Positions 43,567 to 55,016 of a stretch of 64,000 nucleotides of DNA are shown here, in pieces. The DNA comes from Ashinkailepas kermadecensis. Taxonomy: Eukaryota > Arthropoda > Thecostraca > Neolepadidae. Position numbers and translations under genes: made by a program. The stretch covers positions 1,119,501 through 1,183,500 of the forward strand of contig JAOTOM010005153.1 in the NCBI GenBank assembly GCA_034440615.1. The letters are read 5' to 3'. Position 1 is the stretch's first letter. Each line of letters opens with the position of its first letter. The notes beneath the pieces are model-generated. The model searched no databases. It was not told the origin of the DNA and worked only from the letters and a program-made list of their open reading frames with translations.

Positions 43567-45097
43567 GCCCCTCACAGACTGGGGTCGGGCCGGTCACACG
43601 GTACACGATTCGTGTACACTCTCGGCAAGAGCTACCCTTCTCATATATGAGCGTCCGGGCAATGGCTAGACAGCACAAACTATGCACAAACAAAGCGTAA
43701 AATATGTCAATTACAGAACTCTTCAACGGATCCGATTTTCTAAATGCTTTCCTGAAAGACTAAACTCGCTTATTTAATACGGATTAAGTGTGAGCTTTCG
43801 CATGCATAAAATATTTAATCAGACATCGCCCCCGTAGACTATAGATCCCGAGGGCTAAATTTTTAGGCGAAGTGTCGCTACGGGCGATTTCATACGAATA
43901 TGCGGTCGAAAGTAGACGTAATGTCAATACACGGAGAACCAGGTTTTTGTGAATGTTTTGAACACGTCGTGAGAGGTCCAAAAAAACTTGACTTACTGGA
44001 CATTGTTACCTAGCATTTGTGGAGTTCATGCACACCAAATAAAATAGCTGCATAACCAACCAAGCCTTCAGCAGTCGACCCGGTAAATCGAAGCAATTCC
44101 AAAATGGAACAACAACACTTTCTTCAAGTCATCGATCAATTTTGACACCAACCACATTTGCATATTCATGAGCAGCATGCCCAGCTTTCGAATGGTACGC
44201 GTCTGGTGTGTTGAACATCCGGAGCCCTTCCGAAGAACCATGCAGCCGACTGTGTGGGTGGGCTTCAACAAATGAGCTGCTAACTTCGCCGACTGACGGA
44301 TTTATTGGCATAGTTCGCAAGTACTACGAGGTGTAGGGCGCGCTGGGTTCGTCTCACAGCGTTCATTCTCCACCGGGATATCAACTAATTATAACCTGCG
44401 TTAATAAATAACTCTCTAATCAAGACATCATGTGCAGCACCTTGTCGTAGTTGAACGTTGAACGTTTTCTGAGTAGTCCAATATATACATTGATGCATCT
44501 TCATAAGCAATCTTTTTCCTGACTTATTTGATGATGCTTCGATGGTGTGGCTCGACAGCTGAGGTAGACATAATTTTGTGAGGTGAGGTGATCAGCAATG
44601 GTGACGAGATGGGGTGATAGCCTCTTTTTCCAGATAAACAGAAACTGATTATATCGGCGAATAAACGTGAATTTTCCGCCTGTATATGTGTATATATAAC
44701 ATCACTGTACACAGAACATGACATGAAATGAAATCGCTACAAGAAAATGTCTTCCAATCCCTGTTAGGTAGCTGATTTAACTAATTTGCTGTGATTGAAT
44801 TCGGATGACATTTCCCGCAATAGGGTCAGCCATCGCTACCCACCTGGCCATATATTCGCCATCCTTCGGGCTACCACTATGTTTCGATAGTTCGACAAGC
44901 CGCTTCGATGAGGGGTACAGAAATGCAGAGGTGTTCCCAATGCTTTTCTAGTTCCAATCAAACCCATAACCGAGCCCATCAATCACATCACTTAATCCAT
45001 AACTGACTCATATAACTATATATCCATAGCTAATCCATAACTATATCCATAACTAATCCAAAACTAACTACCATAACTCTTAATCCATCCACCGCAT
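43567..45097. other. Unassigned
   Basis: AT-rich. At 44,985-45,070 an imperfect taatccataac repeat precedes the stop of the - strand candidate exon and would lie in its 3' UTR. Confidence 0.5.
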
Positions 45098-45223
45098 TCA
45101 CCAGGCCACAAACATGCAGGCATCCTCATCTTCATCCGCATCCACATCCTCTGGATTACTCGTTCGCTCCATTGCATTGGACTCCCCTGCTCCCTCGATC
45201 CGTCCTCCGGGGTTGCCGTAGTC
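45098..45223 (-). CDS. Candidate 3'-terminal exon with an acidic C-terminus
   Basis: On the - strand an acceptor (cgcatccaccaccccag, preceded by a C-run) leads into exactly 41 codons plus TGA, in phase. The tail reads DYGNPGGRIEGAGESNAMER, then a highly acidic stretch (EDVDADEDEDA) and ends CMFVAW. Composition drops to AT-rich right after the stop. An alternative start at the ATG of a longer 72-codon frame (to 45,316) is possible, but the sequence before the acceptor is low-complexity. No family recognised. The (CT)n tract 0.2 kb upstream would be intronic. Confidence 0.4.
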   Translation of the reverse strand, partial: DYGNPGGRIEGAGESNAMERTSNPEDVDADEDEDACMFVAW

Positions 45224-45437
45224 CTGGGGTGGTGGATGCGCAGTGCCAGTTTCAGCGGGGGGGGGGGGGCATTTGGTCCCGATATCCCGGAGAGGCGGAC
45301 GGTTCGCATGGCCCATTTACGGACCAAGTGTTCGTCGCCTTGGGCTGGGGGCTGGGCCTGTCCCAGTGTCTGCCGGCACGGCCAGCAGGGATCAAGGAGT
45401 GGGCGGGCCTAGATCATTGTCGGGATGGTGAGACACA

Positions 45438-45441
45438 CACA

Positions 45442-45537
<96 letters not shown>
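45438..45537 (+). repeat. (CT)n microsatellite, about 48 units
   Basis: Uninterrupted ct dinucleotides following acacacacac. Confidence 0.98.
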
Positions 45538-45539
<2 letters not shown>

Positions 45540-45689
45540 GTCGCCTGGCCCTGAATTGTCCCTTCGATCGATACCAATCCCAGCCTTGAGCCTCCAGCCG
45601 AAGGAGGCTGAAAGACGTGCCTGCGGGAATCGGACAAGGTTGTTCCTCCAATGTCCTGTAACTACTCGGCCGGGAAGACGTGTGGACGT

Positions 45690-45930
45690 GTGGAGGGTCC
45701 GCCCGGACCGCCAACTGTGGGGAGCAGCCACTTTAAGGTATGCTCTCTCCTTCCGCCCCAATCGAATGCTCCTCAGAAACGCGCATGACCCTTGGCGGGG
45801 AAAACGTGTGGTGGACAGCCGGCACGGACCTCCAACTGTGGAGAACAGCCACTCTAAGGTATGTTCTCCCTTTCCGCTCCAATGGAAAGCTCCGCAGAAA
45901 CGTGCATGATCGCCGTGCATGATAACCGTG
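45690..45930 (+). repeat. ~121-bp tandem duplication
   Basis: ccaactgtgg occurs at 45,711 and 45,832 with matching flanks (acagccact-taaggtatg, ccgccccaat/ccgctccaat, cagaaacg-gcatga). The copies have diverged by several substitutions. Confidence 0.88.
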
Positions 45931-45934
45931 CATG

Positions 45935-46285
45935 AACGATGCTTTGTGCCGTGTCAGGCTAAGTCGTATGACACCCGCGTCGGATGCTTTGTGTCGTGTC
46001 AGGCTAAGTCGTAAAAAACCCGCGTGGATGCTTTGTGTTTCAGCGCGTCGGATGCTTTGTGCCGTGTCAGGCTAAGTCGTATGACACCCGCGTCGGATGC
46101 TTTGTGTCGTGTCAGGCTAAGTCGTATGACACCCGCGTCGGATGCTTTGTGTCGTGTCAGGCTAAGTCGTATGACACCCGCGTGATTGTGTCGTGTCAGG
46201 CTAAGTCGTATGACACCCGGGACAGATGCTTTGTGTCGTGTCAGGCGAATCGTATGACACCCGCGTCGGATGTTTGGTGCCGTAT
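45935..46285 (+). repeat. 45-bp array, about seven copies
   Basis: The unit is gatgctttgtgtcgtgtcag followed by gctaagtcgtatgacacccgcgtcg. Some units are shortened (about 46,010-46,040 and 46,185). The + frame (CFVSCQAKSYDTRVG) is a by-product of the 45-bp period. Confidence 0.95.
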
Positions 46286-47384
46286 CAGGCTAAATCGCCG
46301 GGACAGTTCTGCTCTTCTTACCGGTACTGCAAAGGAGAGACAAAGCCATTGCTCATCCAATTTATGTCGCTCAGGAACTTTGTGTCGTGTGGAAATAACC
46401 TGACGTCTAATTCCCACGACACAAAGCCCACTCAAGCGCCCTGGAAATGAATGCCTCAGGTTCTGAATATATGTCGTACAGCCAAACTTGTCCTATGCAA
46501 GAGACTGAAGCAACTATTAAATCGCTCCGAATCGTCTTCGAGGGTCCGGACGTTGTCGACAATTAATGTTAATGCAGTGTAGAAAATTGGTGAATTGCCC
46601 TCGACATGGACCGAAACAGTGGTGGTTCCCTAGCTTAAGCCGGGTAAGACCGGCACCGACCATCTGCAGTGCGGACCAATACCGCTAGCGTCGTGCATGT
46701 GTAGTTCTTTAGAGAAAATGATCAGCGTTCGACTCTACTGGTTCCTAGAATCACATTTACTGCCGTCATTTAATGTGGTTTCAGAAAAAAAAATCGAAGC
46801 ACCGTTGATTACATATTTACGTTGAACACAGACGCTTGTATTCCTTTTGAAGAAGAACAATTAGCAGCAATGTTTTGATATCTAGAAGGCCTGATGTCAT
46901 GATTTGGCGTCGTGCACTACTTCTTCAATGTTTTAAACGCGGAATGAGCGAACTTCCAGGAACCTTCCTGCAAACCACCAGCCGATCCACCACGCCCATT
47001 GGTGACTGTGGGGCCTCCGTCCGAACCATACAAACTTATCCCTCTCCGCTAATGATTATGCCTTCCTAGCGAAGACAGTGCAATCATTTTGTTTTTTTTA
47101 CATAGGAAAGTTGTTTACATTGGAACCCCGAAAGATCTGCTGAAATTGACACCTCTAGTAACTGGCATCCGGCCGTGCATTCTCGTTCTTTAGCATAGGT
47201 CATCTTCGTCGTCATACCCTCTCAACCACAGTCTGTTTCGCTGGACACACCCAACTATCGCACCACCGCACTCACTGACAATTTATGCTCTATTAAGTTA
47301 GCTCATTTGTTTATGCTGGAGAACATGATTACAACAGAAGCGTACAGGCACATTTGGCAGCAGTTGAAGGCAGATCAAGACAAT
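46286..47384. other. Unassigned
   Basis: No feature recognised. Confidence 0.5.
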
Positions 47385-47520
47385 GAGCTGCGATTCGGAG
47401 CATAACACGGATCGGATATCCGTACGGATATCCGTACGGATATCCGTACGGATAACGGAGCGGATTGGGTACAGTTTGGCAAATATATACGGATACGGAT
47501 TGCTTAACGGATTGGCTCTC
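47385..47520 (+). repeat. Repeat with ggatatccgtac units, related to 50,800-50,925
   Basis: cataacacggatcgg is followed by 3.5 copies of the 12-bp ggatatccgtac (self-complementary words gatatc and ccgtacgg), then tacggatacggattg. The - strand of 50,800-50,925 contains cataacacggattg and ccgtatccatatccgt in the same order, so these appear to be dispersed inverted copies of one repeat. Confidence 0.55.
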
Positions 47521-50399
47521 CAACTTGTCCTGTGGAAACGGAAATTGAGCAAAATAATTATATTTCCTCCTGTGTTCCAACATCACCATTGCCTAATAAA
47601 ATGTTGAGATTAGATGATGCTGATTGGTTTTTTATCGTCTGGAGAATATATGATGCAGGTACAAAAAGCATGCAAAAGCAGGTTAAGCTGGATTAATTCC
47701 ATTGTTCTATCAATTTCCAGTCATGAAACGTTTATGAAATTCCGATTATTGCAATCAAACTGGTAGCAATGAAGTAGCAGATATACTATCTATGATCACA
47801 TTCAGTAACTCATCCATTCACCTGCAGCTTCATTCTTACCTACGGATAGGTGGATAACTACAAGGCTACAGACCCATTACGTAGGTATATATGGCGCACA
47901 ATCAGGGGCTCCGTACAGGTCTATTGGAGCTGGCCGCCACCATATTTTCATTGGAGGATATCAAATGCAGTCCCAAAAGCCTGCCGGAGATGCAGGCTAG
48001 AAAAAGCACAGAAATTTCTTTAACTTATGGGGTTTACATTGCCACCCATACGGGCTCAATTTTCATATATCACAGTAAGTAACGAAAAATAACAACTTGT
48101 GTCCGTATTTAAAAAAAACCTTACTTCAATTTATCGTCGCTTACAAATTACAAATGGTGCGCGCGAATGGGAGCTGGCCGGAGCCCTCCCTTGATTCCGA
48201 CATCATTGGATGCAGAAATTACACCAGAGCGCGTTGCCCTCCAGCGGAGGTGGAGATCTCGGGGGAAGGTGGTCAGGAGCCTGCCTCGGTTCGTTGGACC
48301 CCCATTGAACTCGCCCTGGAAAATTTCATTCCACAAGAGAAATCAATATAATGCAATGCAATCAATGGGAGGGACTGAGACATATCCAAAACCGATGTCT
48401 TTTTCATTCTGCAATCAGAAAAATAAGCACTCAGGAGCTAAATGTTCACGCTGAAGCGCAATTTCCCTATGATACTACCACATATTCTAGCTATCACCGC
48501 TTCCAAAAGCCAGTGTGGTGTTAACTTTCGGTCACATCTGTTTCCTGGAGCCCAGAGTTTGTTTTTGGCTACCTACTCGACGGTAAGCAAACTTTAGGGT
48601 GTACTAAAAGGTGATAGTTGCTCAGAGGGTCATCAATTTATAGCATAAAAGATGTTTTATTACAACCATTTCATCGTGAAGTTATATGATCTGATATTCA
48701 TTATAAATGCACCTTAATTGCGGTGCCTGTACTCAACGACTTCGTGCCACAACATCACTGGCTACACTGTTTGCGCTACAGTGACGCAAAATATGACATG
48801 CGCACAATAGCTAACATGTAAAGTGATCCAAATGGAATTATTCACTCACCATCTGATGACGGAATACAGTCAGCAAATCAATGAAAATTAATTTAATTGC
48901 CTTTCCTGTCCACTTAAAATCAGCTTATGAATACTGCAGCCGGTAAGTAAGCAGTGTCACCGAATCTGACTCACATGTTGCTTGCAAACAAAACAGGTTG
49001 TCGCGAAAGCGTCTCTGATGTCATCATAGCTTCAGAGAGGTCAAATTGATACAATACTTCGCGACGCACGTACATGTGAACTTAGTTAACTTATGCTCGC
49101 ACCTGTGAGTGTGCTTCGGTTGGGAATAGTATCATCACTGTAAACTTAATTTCGTGGCATAAATTTACAGATGAGCACACTGGTATTGCCAGCCAACTTC
49201 CAAAGCTAATGGTATAGCATGTAAATCACCAGGGCAATCATAATGCTGGATGTTATTAGTGCATTCTATAAGTCATAATGTCGTAATCTGACACCATATT
49301 ATCACGAAATACTACTGAGATATTGGCTATTCGCTTTATATTTTACTACCAAATATATGTTCTTTTTTAAACTAGCGAATTGTATGCATCAAACTTGCAT
49401 GATGCCGTCAATTATTAATCGAATTGCACATCAACATCAAGTTCGCAACAATTCTACCAAAGGACGCTCGAGATATCTCTTCAAAGCTTAGGAAGACGTA
49501 ACATTTACATGACATAATACAACATAACGTTCCCTAACATTTTTAATATATAAGGATCCAGGGAAGTGAATCGGAAATGACCATCAACAAATGGACTATG
49601 TAATTAATGTTCCAAAATTATATTCTGTAGAGCGCTTCAATGATATTTCTGCTTGTTCACATTGGAAGTGAAAGTGAACAAAATATGCCGCTATATATAA
49701 AAAATATCGCAGTATAGTCGACTTCGAAGCAGTCGGAGACGAATCCTTTGCAAGCGGTGAGGGACGTCATGGAATTCCATTGGAAATATGAGACTAAGCA
49801 GGATATTTACGGCCTGAAGCAGAAACTGAATGCGAATTTGATAGGCAGAAGACGTCCAGGACAATAACTGTCATTAGTAATGCCGTGGGCATGTGCTGGT
49901 TAAGCAAAATAAGCTCATCACCATTAATTAATGGCAGGTTGCATAGGTGTGAGGTACCGCCCAACTCCCTACTTACATATGGCAGTGCTTGGCTGTCAAC
50001 GCATGGCTGTGCTTCATTGAGTATGCAACTTCCGGGCTAGGTGCCTAGATGAGTTCTGCAAGGCACTGGGCACATCAATCACACTGAGCTTAAACACATC
50101 ACTTTAGGTTGATGTACGCTCTTTGTGCTTTAAATGAAATGATTGTGAGTCTAGCATGACAAATTGTTGTTCTAGTGCATTGAGCCGGGTAGCTACCTAT
50201 GTTTGTCTTAGATAAGTGCTTATTTTGTTCAATGTGGTGACATTAATTTGCAAGTGTACATTTGGATGCGAACAATATTTTACGATCTCATTTTGAAGCT
50301 CATGTTGTTACATTTATCTTATTTGATTCCTATATAGTTATCCTGTGTCTTGTATGCCTTGTTTATGCTCATTGCTCACGCACCATGGGCCAGCATAGA
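47521..50399. other. Unassigned 2.9 kb, AT-rich
   Basis: No array, transposon motif or convincing exon. A GC-richer patch at 48,150-48,350 has short frames on both strands only. 48,500-50,400 is plain AT-rich sequence. Confidence 0.5.
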
Positions 50400-50580
50400 T
50401 TAGAGGGTTGCCCAGTGGATGTTGTGACTTCATGACCCACTCTCAACGGCTGAGGACATATGGCGTAGCCTGTCTCTCACCCTGGCAAGAATGGCGGGCA
50501 CCGCGGGGAATCCAACCCCGTACCTCTGGCATGCCAGACGCTCAGCTGAACTACTGAGCTGCAGGTGTCCTAAAGGACTG
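50400..50580 (-). mobile_element. tRNA-derived SINE
   Basis: On the - strand: A-box-like cagctcagtagttcagctga, an anticodon-arm-like tctggcatgccaga, B-box-like ggggttggattcccc, and a non-tRNA body (ttgccagggtgagagacagg). The T-arm base changes and lack of a proper 7-base anticodon loop mark it as a SINE or pseudogene rather than a functional tRNA. Confidence 0.6.
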
Positions 50581-50799
50581 CACAGTCTGCACATGTGATC
50601 GGAAGTCAGATAGTGATGCTTGGTAAGATATTGTGCTGCTAATGGGAATTGTAATCCACATTTCACACCAAACGTTAATTTAGGTGTTGTCTTTGTCTTG
50701 TTGGCTAACATATTCCACCATGCCTACGGTCTACATGCTATTGATTACTGCAACCAAACATGTTTTAACTATTTTGCAGTCTTGAAAAAATATATTAGA

Positions 50800-50925
50800 T
50801 AACGGATGGACATCTGCATCTGGTACGGATATGGATACGGATTGGATTTGTCCATGCGGGAATACATTGGACAGGATTTGAAAATGTCAATCCGTGTTAT
50901 GCTAATTGCCTGCAGCCGAGTTATG
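50800..50925 (-). repeat. Inverted relative of the 47.4-kb repeat
   Basis: Contains, on the - strand, cataacacggattg followed by ccgtatccatatccgt. See 47,385-47,520. Confidence 0.45.
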
Positions 50926-51205
50926 CCTATTGCCTGCCTATCAGCCCAGCTTATTGCGTTTCCATCTCTACTCTGCCCTATATGTATGAAGCCTGCAAAA
51001 AGCATCTAGCCTCCAGCTATTGTAACAACGTTCCATTTGTCATTGCATGCGTCTTCTAAGAACTGTGTAGTTTCCCTGAGACGAACAAAAAGTGCAGCTT
51101 GGAAATTGCTAGCTCTTGAGAAAACCCTGGTCGCATCCTTGTCACACGCATCACGGTTACCCAGTGTTGTGGCTCAACTGGAGCTCAGGCCCAGTAGAGT
51201 AGCTA

Positions 51206-51262
51206 GGGCAGTAGAGTAGCTGGGCAGTAGAACAGCTGGGCAGCTACTCTACTGCCCAGCTG
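51206..51262. repeat. Inverted repeat with 17-bp arms
   Basis: gggcagtagagtagctg and cagctactctactgccc are exact inverted copies about 18 bases apart, within short gggcagtagagtagct tandem units. Confidence 0.85.
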
Positions 51263-51359
51263 TGCATAGTCTGAGGCTAGATATGGAAAAAGCGTGACGG
51301 GATGAATCACAAAGTTCACAATACAGTTGTCGGTTGGTGTTGGGCAGTGAACACATCGG

Positions 51360-52195
51360 CGACCCCACACTGTGCAGTGGATGGGCCATAGTTGCCATAG
51401 TTGCCGGTTGCCATAGTTGCCATAGTACAGTGGATGGGCCATAGTTGCCATAGTCGCCGGTTGCCATAGTTGCCATAGTACAGTGGATGGGCCATAGTTG
51501 CCATAGTTGCCATAGTACAGTGGATGGGCCATAGTTGCCGGCTCCACTATGACGGTCAGATGACAAGCCAAAGCCTTGTCCAGTAGGAGGCAGTGAACAC
51601 ATCGGCGACCCCACACTGTACAGTGGATGGGCCATAGTTGCCATAGTACAGTGGATGGGCCATAGTTGCCATAGTTGCCATAGTACAGTGGATGGGCCAT
51701 AGTTTCCGACTCCACTATGACGGTCAGATGACCAGCCAAAGCCTTGTCCAGTAGGAGGCAGTGAACACATCGGCGACCCCACACTGTACAGTGGATGGGC
51801 CATAGTTGCCATAGTACAGTGGATGGGCCATAGTTGCCATAGTACAGTGGATGGGCCATAGTTGCCGGCTCCACTATGACGGTCAGATGACCAGCCAAAG
51901 CCTTGTCCAGTAGGAGGCAGTGAACACATCGGCGACCCCACACTGTACAGTGGATGGGCCATAGTTGCCATAGTACAGTGGATGGGCCATAGTTGCCGGC
52001 TCCACTATCACGGTCAGATGACCAGCCAAAGCCTTGTCCAGTAGGAGGCAGTGAACACATCGGCGACCCCACACTGTACAGTGGATGGGCCATAGTTGCC
52101 ATAGTACAGTGGATGGGCCATAGTTGCCATAGTACAGTGGATGGGCCATAGTTGCCGGCTCCACTATCACGGTCAGATGACCAGCCAACGCCTTG
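51360..52195 (+). repeat. Nested higher-order minisatellite (28-bp units inside 131-168-bp blocks)
   Basis: The basic unit gatgggccatagttgccata-gtacagtg (28 bp) occurs 1-3 times per block. Blocks also contain a unique segment (ggctccactatgacggtcag ... gtgaacacatcggcgacccc). The ggtcag landmark lies at 51,554, 51,722, 51,881, 52,012 and 52,171, spacings of 168, 159, 131 and 159; 159 minus 131 is one 28-bp unit, and 168 minus 159 is a 9-bp ccatagttg insertion. Long - frames here are artefacts. Confidence 0.93.
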
Positions 52196-52379
52196 CCTTG
52201 CCAGCCAAAGCCTTGTCCAGGAGGATCAATCCGTCGAGCCTCCTGGCAGGTAGTCTGAGCAGCAAACATAGCTGGGCCGCGGTACAGCGCACGCATTTCC
52301 CGGAAGGCAAAGCAGCCTACTCTGCCAACGTGTTTGTGCCACCAATTGAACATTTGAACTACAAATTAAAGTCCATTCC

Positions 52380-53036
52380 ATTGTTACAGGAATAACTGAA
52401 TGGTTTCAAGCTAATAGATTATCACTGAATGTCAAAAAAACAAATTACCAAATTTATTCCAGTATGCCTAGTGCTGACTTAAACATAGCCATACATTCTC
52501 AAAAGGTTCACAGGAAACAACAAATCAAATATCTTGGTGTAATAGTTGATGAAAAATTAACATGGAAGTATCACATGGCATATGTTGCTGCAAAAACTAG
52601 CAGAAGTCTAGGAATAATGGGAAGAGCGAAACACGATTAGACAGAATTGTTAAAATACAAAAAAAGTGCTTTAAGAATCATAGATAATCAGCACTATTCA
52701 TGCCCTACAAATGAATTGTTTGTCAAATATAACATTCTGAAGTTCCCTCATATTTTGTAGGAACAGAGCATATTACTATTTCACATATTTTGTTATCAAA
52801 CATTACCAATCACTATAATGAATATGTTCCAATACTCATCACCAAGTAATTTAAGGCATGTTGATCATTTCCATGTACATTTTTCATCGAAATCCTATAG
52901 ACTTCATTCCATACCATTTATAGCACCAAGAACTTGGAATAGTATCATTGGTACAAAATTTCCTTCCTGTAATCATGTGCCTATTAAGAAAGAAGAAATA
53001 AAAAGTTATCAGTGCTTACTTCATATCACAAATTAA
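52380..53036 (+). mobile_element. Decayed LINE RT C-terminal fragment (third family)
   Basis: The + frames read ITEWFQANRLSLNVKKTNYQ (after the YADD region), IKYLGVIVDEKLTWKYHM (conserved LGV-D-L-W block), then after frameshifts KIQKKCFKNH, and finally RTWNSIIGTKFPSC with a C-terminal stop at 53,034-53,036. The AT-rich codon usage differs from the other LINEs in the window. It is 5'-truncated and abuts the higher-order minisatellite. Confidence 0.82.
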
Positions 53037-53079
53037 CTGGTGAGCAAAAATTAACCTTGCTCATTTGCACACTACAAAA

Positions 53080-53200
53080 TGTGTGCATGTGTATGTGCAT
53101 AAATGTGTATGGATGCATATGTGTGTATGTTTATGTATGTGCGTGTTAGTAAATGTGTGTGCATATGCAGGTTTGTGTGCTTGTGCATGTGTATGTACAT
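53080..53200 (+). repeat. TG/ATGTGT-rich simple repeat
   Basis: Imperfect gtgtgcatgtgtatgtgcat-like repeats. Confidence 0.85.
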
Positions 53201-53817
53201 GATCCAACTTCTCCCTTTTCCCCCTCATAACACATTTCACTTTATGGCCCCAGGAGTTCCTTGGTGTTACTAGCTTGCTTCCTAACTGAGGTGCTCCTGG
53301 GGCTACTTCTACTAATAACTGGTGGTGGCCTATCTGCAAACAAAAAGACAAAAAGGATGCAACGAGTTGTAGTGAACGGCAGACAAATGACATATGTATT
53401 CGCATCCTGAGGCATTCCTAAGCTGGCTGTCCTAACTTTTGAATAGCTGGCGATGGGAAAGCCCAATATCAATCGAGCCTGTAATAGTGCGTGTAGCCAA
53501 ATAGGGTAGGCTGCTGTATACGAAACAAGGGTCGACATTAGAAGAAAAAAAACATGCTCGTGTGTGCATGCACCCACAGGATAGCCGTCACGTGGTAACT
53601 TAACCCGCCGTACCATGCAACATTAAGCTCCACTTCGTTCTTGTGCCACTACCAGAGGTCCGGCGGCGGCTCTGCGTGCCCCGATCTCAACATGCCAATT
53701 GACTGTCGAAATCAGTTGGCTGGGCTTCGTCAAGACTGCAGCCGGCATTTCTGCCTGCTGACGCTCACATGAGCGACCGGCCATCGGCCACGCGCCATCC
53801 CTGCGCCGCACCATGGC

Positions 53818-53948
53818 AGCGGCAATCCTGCCGAGAGCGCCGGCAATCCTGCCGAGAGCGCCGGCAATCCTGCCGAGAGCGCCGGCAATCCGGCCGAGAG
53901 CGCCGGCAATCCTGCCGAGAGCGCCGACAATCCTGCCGAGAGCGCCGG
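53818..53948 (+). repeat. 21-bp array (ggcaatcctgccgagagcgcc), about six copies
   Basis: Each unit holds the inverted pair cggca/tgccg. One unit has cggccg and one has gacaat. Frames on + (AILPRAP) and - (ALGRIAG) follow the repeat. Confidence 0.95.
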
Positions 53949-54097
53949 TCGATGGGCGGATTGGCCGCTCGCACCGCATCAGCGACGTACCGATCTGGCC
54001 AGTCGTTGCGCGCCGCCCGTGCTTCTCTGGTGGTCATTATCTGGCCCGACAGGCCGTTACCGTGGTCGATCCTGTGGCAATCGGTGCCCGCATACGG

Positions 54098-54262
54098 GAC
54101 ATGGTGGGCAAGTGTGGCACATGTGCAGATGTGGCACATGTGCAGATGTGGCACAGCATGCGCAAATGTGACACATCATTCGGAAATGTGGTACATCATG
54201 GGCAAATGTGGCACATCATGCGCAAATGTTTGGCATTGCCGCAAATGTGGCATATCGACGCA
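54098..54262 (+). repeat. Degenerate ~20-bp repeat (atgtggcacatcatgcgcaa)
   Basis: About eight units in which atgtggcacat is best conserved. Confidence 0.88.
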
Positions 54263-54274
54263 AATGCGCATGCA

Positions 54275-54395
54275 ATCGGCCGCCACGACACGCTGGCAGA
54301 CATCCGGCCGGTGTTGGGAATCCAACTCACGACCGCACTATCAGGAACCGGACACGCTGCCGACCGAGATAAGGCGACCACACTCCAGTGAAAAC
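54275..54395 (-). mobile_element. tRNA-like SINE head
   Basis: On the - strand gtggtcgccttatctcggtc resembles an acceptor/D-arm region and gagttggattcccaacac a T-arm with B box. The body is truncated by the degenerate repeat that follows. Fewer tRNA features than the other SINEs, so moderate confidence. Confidence 0.45.
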
Positions 54396-55016
54396 AGCAA
54401 CCGAACATGGGAAAATACAGCTAAAATGCTTTCATATTATGCTACATCTTTTTGCCATCAAGCTCTTAGTCTCTATATCCTTAGCCACCTAAGGCCGATC
54501 CGCCAGTTCACTTATCTGCAGGATACGCAGCCTGGCGAAGCGTTAGAAAGCATCGCGAAAATCCGTTCCTAATTGCTCAGGATAGCTGGTATAAACATTT
54601 TTTTCTTCCACATCTTCTTGGCGTTCGATTTGTATCTCACCGCCGCAGTTCTGCAGCGCTTTACAGCGGAGTCCACCCAGTGTAAGCGGTACTCTGCTAA
54701 TATGATGGCAGCTAGGACAGCACATCAAACGTGAAAGACAGGATGGAGAGTGTGATCGATTGCCTGAGCTTATATCGTGCACGTAATATCACATAAAGCG
54801 ATTTGGCGTGATGGATGGCCGCATCAGGTACACAGTGCTCTGACGAAATATTGCCGATTTTGCGAAGTGTCGCCAGGTGAGGAGAAACCAGAGCAGGCCA
54901 GCGCTCTAGTCAACTACGCTACCGGGGCGGCAAATATCACAAATGTCGCGGAAATTATCGTAATGTAATGACATACGCAAAATTACACTCATGTCGCCGA
55001 ATGTTCGAACGGACGT
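54396..55016. other. Unassigned
   Basis: No feature recognised. The LINE 3' end lies at or just below 55,017. Confidence 0.5.

Noticed and set aside
53769..54572. 267-codon + frame
   Set aside because: It spans the 21-bp array, the 20-bp repeat and a tRNA-like SINE in succession, which is not a plausible protein.
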